Below, in pieces: positions 22,417 to 31,654 of a DNA stretch of 64,000 nucleotides (within the stretch, counting starts at the first letter, position 1; every line of letters begins with the position of its first letter). Under the pieces are notes generated by a model. That model made no database searches. It had not been told where the DNA came from and worked only from the letters and a program-made list of their open reading frames with translations. Position numbers and translations under genes: made by a program. Origin of the DNA: Linnemannia schmuckeri (lineage: Eukaryota > Mortierellomycota > Mortierellomycetes > Mortierellales > Mortierellaceae); assembly GCA_029449235.1 (NCBI GenBank), contig JANATG010000017.1, forward strand, positions 388,001 through 452,000, in the 5' to 3' direction.

Positions 22417-23238
22417 TCAAATAATTGCATGGATACAAATCAGCATAATGTAATGCGTACATGGTCTGGAACGAGAATGAGACTGAGTAGCAGTGGATGT
22501 TGGCACTGCTGCCATAACAGTCGTCCTGTCTCTTGCCTTCATGATGGAGAGGTTCTGGCGTGGCTCGCGACTTTGCAGCAGCTGTAAAAAGTCGACGACT
22601 GCTTCTGGTAGGGTAGGGGCGAGTCCCACTACTTGATGACTGACCGTCGTTGGTGCACCTGCCGCCTCCGCTATCTTGGTTGCTCCTGTCACAGTGACTA
22701 CTGACAATGGGAGAAGAGAGGGCAATGTTGTTCCTGTGGTTAATGTCGTGAATATTGTTGCTCTTGCTGGGCTTGCTGCTCGTGCTGCTGCTGGTGCCAC
22801 TGCTTCTGCCGCTCTATACAACGTCAACATGCGCTCTGCGTGAGAAGAGACGAGAGAGGGCGTGTATGATACGGTCGACAGATGTTGCGAGTCTGGGTAC
22901 TTCCGCAGAGAGATTGCTAGTGACACTGATGTAATCATCATGGGCGGTGTTGGCGAGTCCTCAGGTGTGTCGATTGCACGTCGTGAACTTCGAGCTGCTG
23001 ACAAGTCGATTCATAATGTTCCTGGCACGGCTGCTGTTTCTGGCGTCCTTGTAATCCGTCTTCCTCTACTTTGCCCTGCTCCTGCCTGTGGAGCGTTTTG
23101 CACTTGTAAGTTGGTGGGTGACTCATGCGAGGCATGAGGTCGCGTGCCCTGAATTGACTTGGTTGATGTAACCCTCGAAGGTGGCGGCCTTAGCGGTTGT
23201 CTCCTTGGTCTTTTAGGCGATGACACTGTTGTAGACAT
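22417..23238 (-). pseudogene. Hypothetical disordered protein, frame change or missed intron
   Basis: From ATG 23238 the frame reads MSTTVSSPKRPRRQPLRPPP (basic, nuclear-signal-like) to a stop at 23011. The adjacent frame then continues to 22417 with an Ala/Thr-rich helical stretch and LPEAVVDFLQLLQSREPRQN. A GTACGC donor-like site at about 22462 suggests an additional exon downstream. No domain recognised. It could be a spliced gene, a pseudogene or spurious. Confidence 0.3.
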
Positions 23239-23563
23239 AACAACATGAAGTAAGTATTCCGTATCGGCATAAAAAAATAGGACAGAGAGAAAACGTTCTG
23301 TTGACTTTTTAGACGGCAATGGCAAAGAGCTGAATGCTGTTGGCTGCAAGCTTACTTACAGGATTCGATCGATATTCTTTTCTGGGGCGTCTTTGTCTTC
23401 TTCAGAGGTAATCCTTGTAGCACCGGCTCTCCCGTAATCTTTGATTGTTAACGAGTCGTCATGACGAGGAAAGATGGATGGAGTGGGGGTGGGAACATGG
23501 AAAGTAGGAGACGTGAAAGGAAGAGCGATGAACAACAACGATCTCTAGTCTCGAAATCTTGAA

Positions 23564-23887
23564 GGACTGGGTCGAGTTTTTTTTTTTTTGCTTATAACGC
23601 CCGCAGGCGGCTTTGAGATTTTTATTGATTTTTATGGCAGGACTATGATTAGTGAAAGACATAAGGAATGGATATTGAAGCCTTCACAGGCTGAAGAAAG
23701 ACTGACGAGACATTGAAGCCGTCCTAGGCTAAAGGTAGAGACATTCTTTGACAGGGTATTAAAGCCATCCCAGGCTGAAGCAAGAGAGATTTTACGATTT
23801 TACTGAGGTTTGATCCCAGGACCTCCTGTAAGCCACAACAAGAGGAGTGCAGTTTAACCACTTACACCAGGTGGGGACTGGGTCGAG
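23564..23887 (-). mobile_element. tRNA-derived SINE with 13-bp target duplications
   Basis: Element 23577-23874 on the minus strand, flanked by GGACTGGGTCGAG at 23564-23576 and 23875-23887. The head is tRNA-like: an A-box-like TGGTGTAAGTGG about 5 nt in, and a B-box-like GGGATCAAACC about 60 nt in. The body holds three diverged units of the type CTTCAGCCT-GGGATGGCTTCAAT, about 50 bp apart. The 3' end is an A-run (T-run at 23577-23589 on the plus strand). Perfect duplications and the A-tail show LINE-mediated insertion. Confidence 0.85.
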
Positions 23888-24782
23888 ACTAAACGATCTC
23901 CCTTGAGCCTCATTATCAAATTAAGGGGTTCGGGGCATACCCTAGCTCACCCTGGTGGGTTCACGGTGGTCCAGGTGGGTTGGGTGAGATCGAGGGTGTA
24001 GTATTGATTGGTAGTTGGTCCTACTGGTCCGGAGGGGATTTCTCCTTGCATATAGAACGTATCCTCGTTGACCATCGTTTAGGCCATCATGCCAACTGTA
24101 ATGAGAGGTGAGGAGGATTGTTGTACCATCACAGGTACCAAGAGGAGGAGGGGAGATACCGAGAGGAGGTGAAGAATAATGAAAGGATGGAGGGCTCCCC
24201 ATGGCAAAGCAAGGACACTCAGTTTGTGAGGCAGTCGGGTTGAGGCAGTCATTATCAGAGCGACTAACAGGAGGTGGGAGGGCAAAAATGAGAGAGAGTG
24301 AGACTGAGCGAAAGATGGAAGATAAGGAGAGAGAGCATGCGGGTGGGAAGAGGATGTAGATGTGGATATGTAATTGCTGACAAAGAGTAAAGGAAAGGGG
24401 AGTGAAGAAAGGCAGGAAAAGAGGGGAGCAGGTAGCACCCGAGCGGGAAGGTGCGAGGGAGAAGAGAAAGGAAAAAAAAGAAAGGGAGAAAGAGAGAAAG
24501 AAAGTGAGAGATCCAGGAACAACAATAAAATTATCGAGCATGGGCTGTAAGGGCTCTCCACTCCTTCGTGTGTGTCGGGAAGTAAAACGATGCAATATAT
24601 ATTGGCACTAGTGACTAAGGTACAAAAAAACAAGAGAAGACTTGCATGGTTCTGCGCACTGCCACTTGTTCAGACTTGTTTTAACCTCAGCGTAACGCCT
24701 TTTACTTTTGTCGTAATTTTATGAAAGAGAAAACAGGGTATGATCCACAACTGTCCTACAGAGGACGGACTACTTGCATTGT
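23888..24782. other. Low-complexity intergenic region
   Basis: Purine-rich on the plus strand (24120-24520). Long minus-strand frames here encode only Ser/Leu/Phe/Pro-rich low complexity and are not believed. Nothing else recognised. Confidence 0.5.
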
Positions 24783-25845
24783 CTACGGTGCCATGTCCAT
24801 ATGTGACTCCAGAGGGATCCCTAATGTGGAAACAGACAGATTGTTCGAGATGACACTGGAGAGACGGTAGTGCTTCTCGAAAATCTTGGGGACGACCAGT
24901 TGCCTTGGACCATAATGTCCGGAATGGGAACTCCTGCCATTGCAGCCAAAGTGGAACCCAGTGCGCGAAGCTTGGGAGGTCTGGTGCCCTTGGGTACGAA
25001 GAGACGAGAGATGGTGTTCACATACACGCTAATAGTTGTGGACACAATAGGATCAGAGGGACGATTGGAGTGACGAAGGAGAGGGACGATGGAGTATGTC
25101 TTGTCCTTTGGGTGAGGTATGGCGACATCCATTGACGTGGTGCGAGACCGGTAGACGGTATAGGCGTGAACTGGACAGATCGCCAGATCTTGGTGACGAC
25201 TGAGGTGCACGTACTTAATAATACGTTGCTTGCCGCGTTTCTCTTTGGGAAAGACGACCGCCAGTTGCAGCTTGTCGCCCACAACTCCCGACTTGGCCAC
25301 ATCCGTGCAAAAGATATCGTCAGGGCGCATGAACCCACAAACACCCAGCAACCAAGACAGCTTCCTGGCAAGATCCACCATTGGGAGGGTGCGATTGTCT
25401 TGTCTGGACTTGAAAAAGGCAAGGACTGGGTCGATCGAATAGACCTCATACTTAGTGTCAACAATACCAAGACCATGGCCTGCTGCGAGGAAGGCCTTGA
25501 AGATAGGATCTCTGGTCACAATCTCCGGATCGTGAAAGAGGGCAAGAATGGCTGCCTTGCGTGCAAGAACGGAAGACCACTGTAGGTTCTTGGTGGCCAT
25601 GGTGTGATACAGCCAATTGACGACTACAACTGCGGGATTGATGCCTTGCTCAAATGAGCCATCCTGAGCCCACTGCAAAAACTCCTTCTGAGCAGATTCG
25701 TATCGCTGACTGGTCTTGACTGTGGCATTGTTACTGTTGATAAAGGCAATGGCCTCCTCTGAGACACCCTCGCGAATTAAACGCGCTCGCTTACCCTCCA
25801 GGCCCCTAAGTGCCAGTGGGGATTCTTGAGGAGGAGGTTGCAACA
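24783..25845 (-). pseudogene. Orphan DIRS tyrosine recombinase, frameshifted before the catalytic Tyr
   Basis: A YR of a family distinct from copies 1-3: RYESAQKEFLQWAQD, MRPDDIFCTD (first Arg region), KLRALGSTLAAMAG and QGNWSSP. One base is missing near 24882, just after QGNWSSP; the shifted frame continues as KIFEKHYRLSS, containing the presumed Tyr nucleophile, and ends at 24783. No RT or terminal repeat accompanies it. It lies head-to-head with DIRS copy 2, 65 bp from its left end. Confidence 0.85.
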
Positions 25846-25910
25846 GCAGAAGGTAGGACCAGTGAAAGCAGGGATAAGAGACGAAGATTGAAGCAGTGAT
25901 GACTGATGTT

Positions 25911-26060
25911 ATTCTTCCTTTCCAGGGACTCCATCTGTGTGTATCTTTGTGTGTATCTTTCTTTATTGCTATCATGATTGTCCAAAAATAAAAAAAGAAA
26001 AGAAGGGTGCTCACTACTATGAAAGGGATCCTCCAGATATCTTGCTCTCTATCTTTCTTT
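25911..26060 (+). repeat. DIRS copy 2 left inverted terminal repeat
   Basis: Begins ATTCTTCCTTTCCAGGGACT. From about 25950 (TCTTTCTTTATTGCTATCAT) to 26058 it is the inverse of 30070-30165. It has an extra TGTGTGTATCTTTG duplication near 25936-25952. Confidence 0.85.
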
Positions 26061-26110
26061 ATATCACGGTTGGAACACATCCCCGGATCCCCATCGATCG
26101 ATCCGTCTCT

Positions 26111-27019
26111 ATGTCAACAGATGCAACCATTCAAGCCCAACTTTCCGCCATCACGGCACAGCTCAGCGAAATGGCTGCCGTGGTGGCACAGCTCAGAACC
26201 CCCACACACATTGATGACGACAAACCTCTCGTATACAAGAGACCTCGATCCGCCTACATCGTCCCCACAGAACAATTGCTCTCCATTTATCCAGCCATCA
26301 AGTTCCAAAAGGACTTTTTCAAAGCCAAGCTCGACCCTATCGATAAACTCATCGACATGTCCGACTACCACTACCTGGAAGGCATGGACTACGACGCATA
26401 TCAGCTCATCGACGTTCAGCAGAAAGGCATCCAACTCTCCAGCGACAACAGCTTTGCAGAGAAGGAGCTGGCCAAGATTCAGTCCCGACTGGCACATCTC
26501 ACTCGACCTCTGGACACCCTCGCTCACTTGGCGTCCGAAGACGACACTGAAAATATATGGAAGGACCGAGCAGTTGCCCTGGCCAACACGATCCGGTACC
26601 TTGCAGGCGACATCGCAGCTCAAGCCAATGAGTCGCGACAAAATATCCTCTACCGACAAATGGGCCTGGGTGACCCTACACCTAAGCCCGCTGCAGTTAC
26701 TCTCGCCGAAATCGCCGAGAGAAAGGCGGCCCTGGATGCGATCAATGCTGTCTTCCCTACCAAGAAGAAGCCATACAAGCCTACCAACAAGGACCAAGAC
26801 AAGCAGGACAAGACCAAGTCTACCAACACATCCAAGGACAAGCCCAAGCACCATAAGGACAAGGGCTCCGGTAACAACAACAACAGCAACACCAGCAACA
26901 AAAGCAACAAGAAGGGTGGCTCTGGCAACTCTGGCCGCAAGTCTGACGGCGGTAATTCCAGTGTTGTTGAGAAAGGAGACGGACAGGGAAACGGAGGAGG
27001 GGAGAAGACAGACCAGTAG
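26111..27019 (+). CDS. DIRS ORF1, gag-like (copy 2)
   Basis: 302 aa from ATG 26111. An N-terminal helical part (IQAQLSAITAQLSEMAAVV) is followed by LLSIYPAIKFQKDFFKAKL and IQSRLAHLTRPLDTLAHLA; the latter aligns with LQARLANLTRPIDATVHAI of the 39-40 kb element. The C-terminal third is a Lys/Asn/Ser/Thr/Gly-rich low-complexity tail, probably nucleic-acid binding. No zinc knuckle. It ends 29 nt before the RT ORF start codon, in a different frame. Confidence 0.85.
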   Translation: MSTDATIQAQLSAITAQLSEMAAVVAQLRTPTHIDDDKPLVYKRPRSAYIVPTEQLLSIYPAIKFQKDFFKAKLDPIDKLIDMSDYHYLEGMDYDAYQLIDVQQKGIQLSSDNSFAEKELAKIQSRLAHLTRPLDTLAHLASEDDTENIWKDRAVALANTIRYLAGDIAAQANESRQNILYRQMGLGDPTPKPAAVTLAEIAERKAALDAINAVFPTKKKPYKPTNKDQDKQDKTKSTNTSKDKPKHHKDKGSGNNNNSNTSNKSNKKGGSGNSGRKSDGGNSSVVEKGDGQGNGGGEKTDQ

Positions 27020-27047
27020 GAGGTCGTCTTCTCCATTTTCAGGGGGC

Positions 27048-28883
27048 ATGGAGGGAGGTCAAAGCTCATCATGGGTCAACAGAGTGATCCAGGAGGGTTT
27101 CAGTATAACCTTCGACAAGCCACCCCCTTTACGACTGCCTCCACTTCACGCCCCCTTCAATTCGACAGAGGAGCAATCAGCCATCGATTCAGAGGTCCGA
27201 TCTTTACTGGAAAAAAAGGTGATCGAAGAATGCAGGAGAGACAAAGGATTCTACTCCAGGATCTTCACTATCCCAAAGAAGACAGGCGACTTAAGACCAG
27301 TCTTGAACCTTCGCCCCTTGAATCAGTACATCACCGCACCCAAATTCAAGATGGAAACGCTCTCAACAATCTGTCGCATGCTGAAGCCTCACGACTGGCT
27401 GACCAGCATCGACTTGGCCGATGCATTCCTACACGTACCGGTCACTCCAGCACACAGGAAGTACCTTCGATTCCGCTGGAACAACAAAGTGTACCAATTC
27501 AGGACATTACCTTTCGGCCTTTTTTCATCCCCTCTCGTATTTACCAAGGTTCTTCGACCAGTTCTCAAGTGGGCAAGGACCAGAGGAATCCGCATCTCGG
27601 CTTACCTGGACGACTTGTTGATTGCAGCATCGAGCCAGCAGGAGGCGAAGGAGCATACGAGAGCCGTACGACAACAACTCGAGAAATTGGGCTTTCTGAT
27701 AAAGGAAAGCAAATCGACCATGGTGCCGACCCAGTGCATCGATCACCTCGGGTTCAGGATCGATACAAGAACCATGACCCTTTCAGTTCCAAGGAGCAAG
27801 GTTCGGGACCTCAGAAGAGAGGCAGAAAAACTACTGAGGAGCAAGGCGACAGCATTGCGCAATCTGGCATCTTTTATCGGGAAAGCGATGGCGATGACAG
27901 CGGCAGTGTTTCCAGCCCGGCTTATGACTCGGCGGTTGATTCAAGTCCAGAATCAGGCACTGGCGAACCAATGGAAGTGGACAGCACAAGTCCACCTTAC
28001 CGATCCAGCACTGGAGGAACTGGAATGGTGGAAGACACAGTTGGCAGAGTGGAATGGACAGAGTTTTCTACCACACAAGACCGACATGGACATGTACACC
28101 GACGCATCCGACAACCATTGGGGACTAGTAATGGACGAGACAACAATTTCTCGACCATGGACGGAGGAGGAACAGGACCACCATATCAATTGGAAGGAGT
28201 TGAGGGTCATATGGCACCTGGTTCACCTCCCGGAGGCGCAAGGACGCTCCACCAACATCGTGTGCGACAACACAACAACGATCGCACACATCAACAGGTT
28301 CGGCGGAACACGATCACCGACACTGATGAACCTCACCTCCGACATCTGGACACACTGTCTGCGGACGAACACTCGATTGAAGACGACCTACGTTCCATCA
28401 GCCTTCAATCCCGCGGACGCGCCGTCCAGGAAAATGATCACTCAACTCGAGTGGTCAATCAGCCCTACATTTTTCGACCATCTGGAAGAAAGTTGGGGCG
28501 CACACGACATCGATCTCTTCGCCTCACCAGAAAACGCCAAGGTTTCACGGTTCGTCTCTTGGAAGCCAAGCCGCGCGGCGGTGGCATACGACTCCCTTCG
28601 TCTGAGTTGGACGGGAATGGGCCGCGTCTACGCCTGTCCTCCATGGAATTTGATTCCTCTAGACCTACAAAAGATTCGACAAGGCAAGGTTCAAGCAATG
28701 GTGATAACCCCCTTTTGGCCCAGCAGGTTGTGGTTCCCAACAATATCAGGGATGGCGATCTCGAAACCAATGCCGATACTCAGGGACATGGTCCTTCCCG
28801 CACCCGGCAACAGTCCACACGTTCTGGCGCGAAACCCCTTGTGGTCTCTCGCGGCATGGAACGTAGACGGCAGCAGACAATAG
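27048..28883 (+). CDS. DIRS reverse transcriptase-RNase H-methyltransferase-like protein (copy 2)
   Basis: 611 aa from ATG 27048; the frame is also open upstream through ORF1, so a frameshift fusion is possible. RT (about 50-270): IPKKTGDLRPVLNLRPLN, TSIDLADAF, SAYLDDLLIAASS. RNase H (about 345-450): MYTDASDNHWG, INWKELRVIWH, VCDNTTTIAHINR, NPADAPSR. C-terminal part (about 480-600): DIDLFASPEN and CPPWNLIP, fitting the DAM-like methyltransferase region of DIRS. The product copies element RNA into single-stranded cDNA that circularises. Confidence 0.93.
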   Translation: MEGGQSSSWVNRVIQEGFSITFDKPPPLRLPPLHAPFNSTEEQSAIDSEVRSLLEKKVIEECRRDKGFYSRIFTIPKKTGDLRPVLNLRPLNQYITAPKFKMETLSTICRMLKPHDWLTSIDLADAFLHVPVTPAHRKYLRFRWNNKVYQFRTLPFGLFSSPLVFTKVLRPVLKWARTRGIRISAYLDDLLIAASSQQEAKEHTRAVRQQLEKLGFLIKESKSTMVPTQCIDHLGFRIDTRTMTLSVPRSKVRDLRREAEKLLRSKATALRNLASFIGKAMAMTAAVFPARLMTRRLIQVQNQALANQWKWTAQVHLTDPALEELEWWKTQLAEWNGQSFLPHKTDMDMYTDASDNHWGLVMDETTISRPWTEEEQDHHINWKELRVIWHLVHLPEAQGRSTNIVCDNTTTIAHINRFGGTRSPTLMNLTSDIWTHCLRTNTRLKTTYVPSAFNPADAPSRKMITQLEWSISPTFFDHLEESWGAHDIDLFASPENAKVSRFVSWKPSRAAVAYDSLRLSWTGMGRVYACPPWNLIPLDLQKIRQGKVQAMVITPFWPSRLWFPTISGMAISKPMPILRDMVLPAPGNSPHVLARNPLWSLAAWNVDGSRQ

Positions 28884-28987
28884 CAGCAGGAGCAGACAGT
28901 AACGTTCTCTCAATTCTGTTCGACTCGCCCAGCAGCAGATAACTGGACAAAAGCTACAGCTCCGTCCAAACAGCATTTATCAACTGG

Positions 28988-29851
28988 ATGGAGTATCTGG
29001 ATCGGGATCCCTTTCATCCAGCGAACATGGATGTCTTAAATTTTTTGGCCTACGGGGTCATCGAGTTGAAATGGAAACCAGCAACCCTTAAAACCAACAA
29101 GTCCGCCCTTTTCAAGATGTTCGACCAAGACATTGTGGCAAGAATAACAAACGACGGTCGTTTCCAGGAATTTATGAGACTGGCAACACAACGCGGCGTC
29201 AAGCGACTCCGAAGTAATCACATCGACCTTACTCCAGTCATTCGATACCTGCGTAGACTTGGGAACAATCTGTCGATGTCCACCACCGATCTTACCAAAA
29301 AGCTGTGTTGGTTATTAGCCACGTGTGGATTCCTTCGCCCGGACGACCTTAGATGCACCGACGCAAGAGCCTCTCGCATCGTCAACGGAAATCTCGAGTT
29401 GGTGGTTCTCTTTCCCAAGGAGACAAGACAAGGACAGAAGATCATCAAGCCCGTGATCATCCGTCCCCATCCAGATGAAGCCCTCTACCCGGTCAAGGTC
29501 TTCACCGAGTACCGCAGTAGAACACAAGCAGGCGATTGTACAGTTGTACATCCCAAGGACCCTTCCAAGCGCTACACTCCTCTGGTACGCTATGTCCGCG
29601 ACAGTACTTCTGCCACGGGCACCGACCGGATCTCCAACCATATTAAGGCGATCATGCAGCTTGTCCCACGGAACCAGGACGAGCCCCCTTTCAAGGCCCG
29701 CGCGGTGGGCGCTACCCGTGCCCTTCTGAAAGGGGTACCTGTCGATGATGTGACAGTTCACGGGAACTGGTCCTCCCCTATGATCGTGGACTCGTTCTAC
29801 CGCCTGTTCCGATCACTCGCAAGCAACTTTACCGAGGCGGTATTGTCTTGA
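28988..29851 (+). CDS. DIRS tyrosine recombinase (copy 2)
   Basis: 287 aa from ATG 28988. N-terminal SAM-like region, then LRPDDL (first Arg), IIRPHPDEALYPVKVF, KARAVGATRALLKG, HGNWSSPM and FYRLFRSL with the presumed Tyr nucleophile. In the same frame, upstream of a TAA at 28940-28942, the sequence reads IAAGADSNVLSILFD, which matches the N-terminus of the recombinase in the 36-37 kb element; the stop therefore lies inside the ancestral ORF. Copy 1 shares it. Confidence 0.88.
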   Translation: MEYLDRDPFHPANMDVLNFLAYGVIELKWKPATLKTNKSALFKMFDQDIVARITNDGRFQEFMRLATQRGVKRLRSNHIDLTPVIRYLRRLGNNLSMSTTDLTKKLCWLLATCGFLRPDDLRCTDARASRIVNGNLELVVLFPKETRQGQKIIKPVIIRPHPDEALYPVKVFTEYRSRTQAGDCTVVHPKDPSKRYTPLVRYVRDSTSATGTDRISNHIKAIMQLVPRNQDEPPFKARAVGATRALLKGVPVDDVTVHGNWSSPMIVDSFYRLFRSLASNFTEAVLS

Positions 29852-29906
29852 TTTTTTTTTTCTTTTCTATTTTTCTTTTCTTTTCATTCATTCTTTCTCT
29901 CCCTCT

Positions 29907-30010
29907 GGATACACAGATGGAGTCCCTGGAAAGGAAGAATAATGAAAGGCGATGCCGAATGTAATGACGGCTAAAGCCTATTATTCGACATCTCCAGGGA
30001 CTCCAGATGT
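29907..30010 (+). repeat. DIRS copy 2 internal complementary region
   Basis: 29907-29940 is the reverse complement of the element's left end (25911-25944, one small indel). 29941-30010 is the reverse complement of its right end (about 30171-30240, one mismatch). The two halves abut exactly. In DIRS replication such a region templates closure of the single-stranded cDNA circle. Confidence 0.88.
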
Positions 30011-30059
30011 CCCACCCGTCCCACCCATCCCCCCCCCCCCCCCCCCCCCCCGGTTTCTC

Positions 30060-30240
30060 TGACAATCGATAGAGAGCAAGATATCTGGAGGATCCCTTTC
30101 ATAGTAGTGAGCACCCCCCTTTTCTTTTTTTATTTTTGGACAATCATGATAGCAATAAAGAAAGACACACATATCTGGAGTTCCTGGAGATGTCGAATAA
30201 TAGGCTTTAGCCGTCATTACATTCGGCATCGCCTTTCATT
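30060..30240 (+). repeat. DIRS copy 2 right inverted terminal repeat
   Basis: Inverse of the left repeat for its inner part, then an extra outer segment ending GCATCGCCTTTCATT at 30240. A C-run of about 22 (30030-30051) precedes it. Confidence 0.85.
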
Positions 30241-30542
30241 CTACACTAGGGTTAGGTCAAACCGGTCGAATCTTGACTTGCTTGGTCGGCCCTTAACTCA
30301 ATCAATCAGCCCTAGTCAAACACGAAAATTGCCCAAAGGTATTGTTAGTTAATTACCTCCACATTTAACGTAAAGCTACACACACATATATATACAACCC
30401 ATAAATCCTTACCTAGTACTCAAATAACACTCTGTCAACACCCTGAAAAATCAACTTCTCACATACGCTCCCACGCCTTCACCCTACCAAGGCCTTGGGA
30501 AATGGCCAACCCTGCCTCAGCCCTGTCAAGATTCGCGACACC
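30241..30542. other. 3' flank of DIRS and of the astacin gene
   Basis: AT-rich sequence with a TATATATA tract near 30392. No gene seen. Confidence 0.5.
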
Positions 30543-31301
30543 CTACACGTTGGAACAGAGAATAGGCTTTCTATCCATGGTTCCATTGCGGTTGTTGCTG
30601 TTGTTGTTGTTGACGATAGCGTTAAATTTGCGCGCTGGACACTTGTACATCCGTCTAATAGCAAGCACATCGCTCTGGGTGAAGTCATCTCCGGTCCCGA
30701 TCCTGCGGTAGTCGACATTCGGGATCTTTGAGGTGAAACCGGGTCGATTGTTGATGGACCAGCTCGGATGACGGTAGGTGTAGTGCATTATCGAGTAAAT
30801 GTCGTAATCTGTATATTTCCCGATGTCTCTGGAGGATTCTTTTGTAAACTGACTCTTCCAGCTATCCACGATGTTTCCCCAGTGCATAGTGATGTAGTTG
30901 TCGCGATCTGGTCGTTTCTGTGTATGAATGAGTCCTGCAGCATGGAGAAATTCATGGATCACGGTTCCTCGATAAACGCAACCGTTGACTGACAGCGATA
31001 AGGCTTGACCGCCACCAACTCTGCCAATCATGCTAAAGCAGCCTCCGCCATTAAAAACGTTGATATAGTCGCGATCACCGGCTCGTCTTGGCTGAAGCGG
31101 GAGACAGTCGCCCAAAACTTGGTTCCATCTCTCAATGCCGCGCAGTACAGTCTGTCGTGCTTGTTGGGGATAGTTCGGATCGAAACTGTACGCCATTCGA
31201 CGTACTCCGTTGACTCTCCAGCGCAAATTTTCGTTGAGTACGCCTTGCGCTGCGGCAAAGCCAATCAACACGCAGACCAACAGAATTCTTGCAAGCATCA
31301 T
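30543..31301 (-). CDS. Astacin-family (M12A) zinc metalloprotease, secreted
   Basis: 252 aa from ATG 31301 with a signal peptide (MMLARILLVCVLIGFAAAQG). The catalytic domain has the full astacin zinc site HEFLHAAGLIH, followed by DRDNYITMHWGNI and the Met-turn SIMHY with its extra Tyr ligand. Four or more Cys can pair as in astacin (GDCLPLQ, GGGCFSM, NGCVYRG, MYKCPAR). It lacks an obvious propeptide beyond about 25 residues and ends in an Asn-rich tail (IVNNNNSNNRNGT). A TATAAAAG box (31647-31654) and a probable 5'UTR intron (31321-31504, GTGAGT...TTTTAG) precede it. Astacins are uncommon in fungi. Confidence 0.9.
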   Translation of the reverse strand: MMLARILLVCVLIGFAAAQGVLNENLRWRVNGVRRMAYSFDPNYPQQARQTVLRGIERWNQVLGDCLPLQPRRAGDRDYINVFNGGGCFSMIGRVGGGQALSLSVNGCVYRGTVIHEFLHAAGLIHTQKRPDRDNYITMHWGNIVDSWKSQFTKESSRDIGKYTDYDIYSIMHYTYRHPSWSINNRPGFTSKIPNVDYRRIGTGDDFTQSDVLAIRRMYKCPARKFNAIVNNNNSNNRNGTMDRKPILCSNV

Positions 31302-31646
31302 GGACGGCAGGTACAGCAAACTAAAATGCTGTTATATTAGACGATCGAGCGGCGACAGTTGTTTTGGTAGTGACAGAGTCATGGCAGGAAGAAGAGGAGG
31401 TGTTAAATCGCCCGGTTAGCATTTTGCAGCAAGATATTATTGTATCATAGCATCTAACACAAATACAGTAAAGATTCCAGCATCTAAGGATTATGATCAC
31501 TCACATTGATAGCCTTGCGTGTTCTAGTGAAAAAGACGGAAAAGACGATTGAAGGAGAGCAGGTGTAATGAAGAAGAGTAGGTGTAGTGATGAAGAGACT
31601 CTAGGTTGAAGTGAATTGATGAGAAAAAAGAGGAAGTTGCAGTCAG

Positions 31647-31654
31647 CTTTTATA
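31647..31654 (-). promoter_or_regulatory. TATA box of the astacin gene
   Basis: TATAAAAG on the minus strand, about 140 bp before the GTGAGT donor (first base 31504) of the putative 5'UTR intron. Confidence 0.5.

Larger units (their letters stand above)
25911..30240 (+). mobile_element. DIRS-type retrotransposon copy 2 (full length)
   Basis: 4330 bp with inverted terminal repeats (about 25911-26060 and 30060-30240), gag-like ORF1, an RT/RNase H/methyltransferase-like ORF, a tyrosine recombinase ORF and an internal complementary region near the 3' end. That region joins, at 29940/29941, the exact complements of the left and right outer ends, which fixes the element boundaries at 25911 and 30240. 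No target duplication is seen, as expected for recombinase-mediated insertion. Confidence 0.94.

Noticed and set aside
23800..23874. Functional tRNA gene
   Set aside because: A and B boxes are present, but no proper anticodon or acceptor stem; it is the head of a SINE with target duplications.
23942..24633. Two long overlapping minus-strand frames
   Set aside because: They encode Ser/Phe/Leu/Pro low complexity from a polypyrimidine strand; no domain or splice pattern.
27071..28942. 623-codon alternative frame through the DIRS RT gene (and its mirror at 12350-14221)
   Set aside because: Composition is Arg/Ser/Gln-rich shadow of the RT frame. Only its last ~25 codons look real, as former recombinase N-terminus.
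30246..30258. Telomere-like CTAGGGTTAGG
   Set aside because: Less than two repeat units, not at a chain end; it flanks the DIRS insertion by chance.
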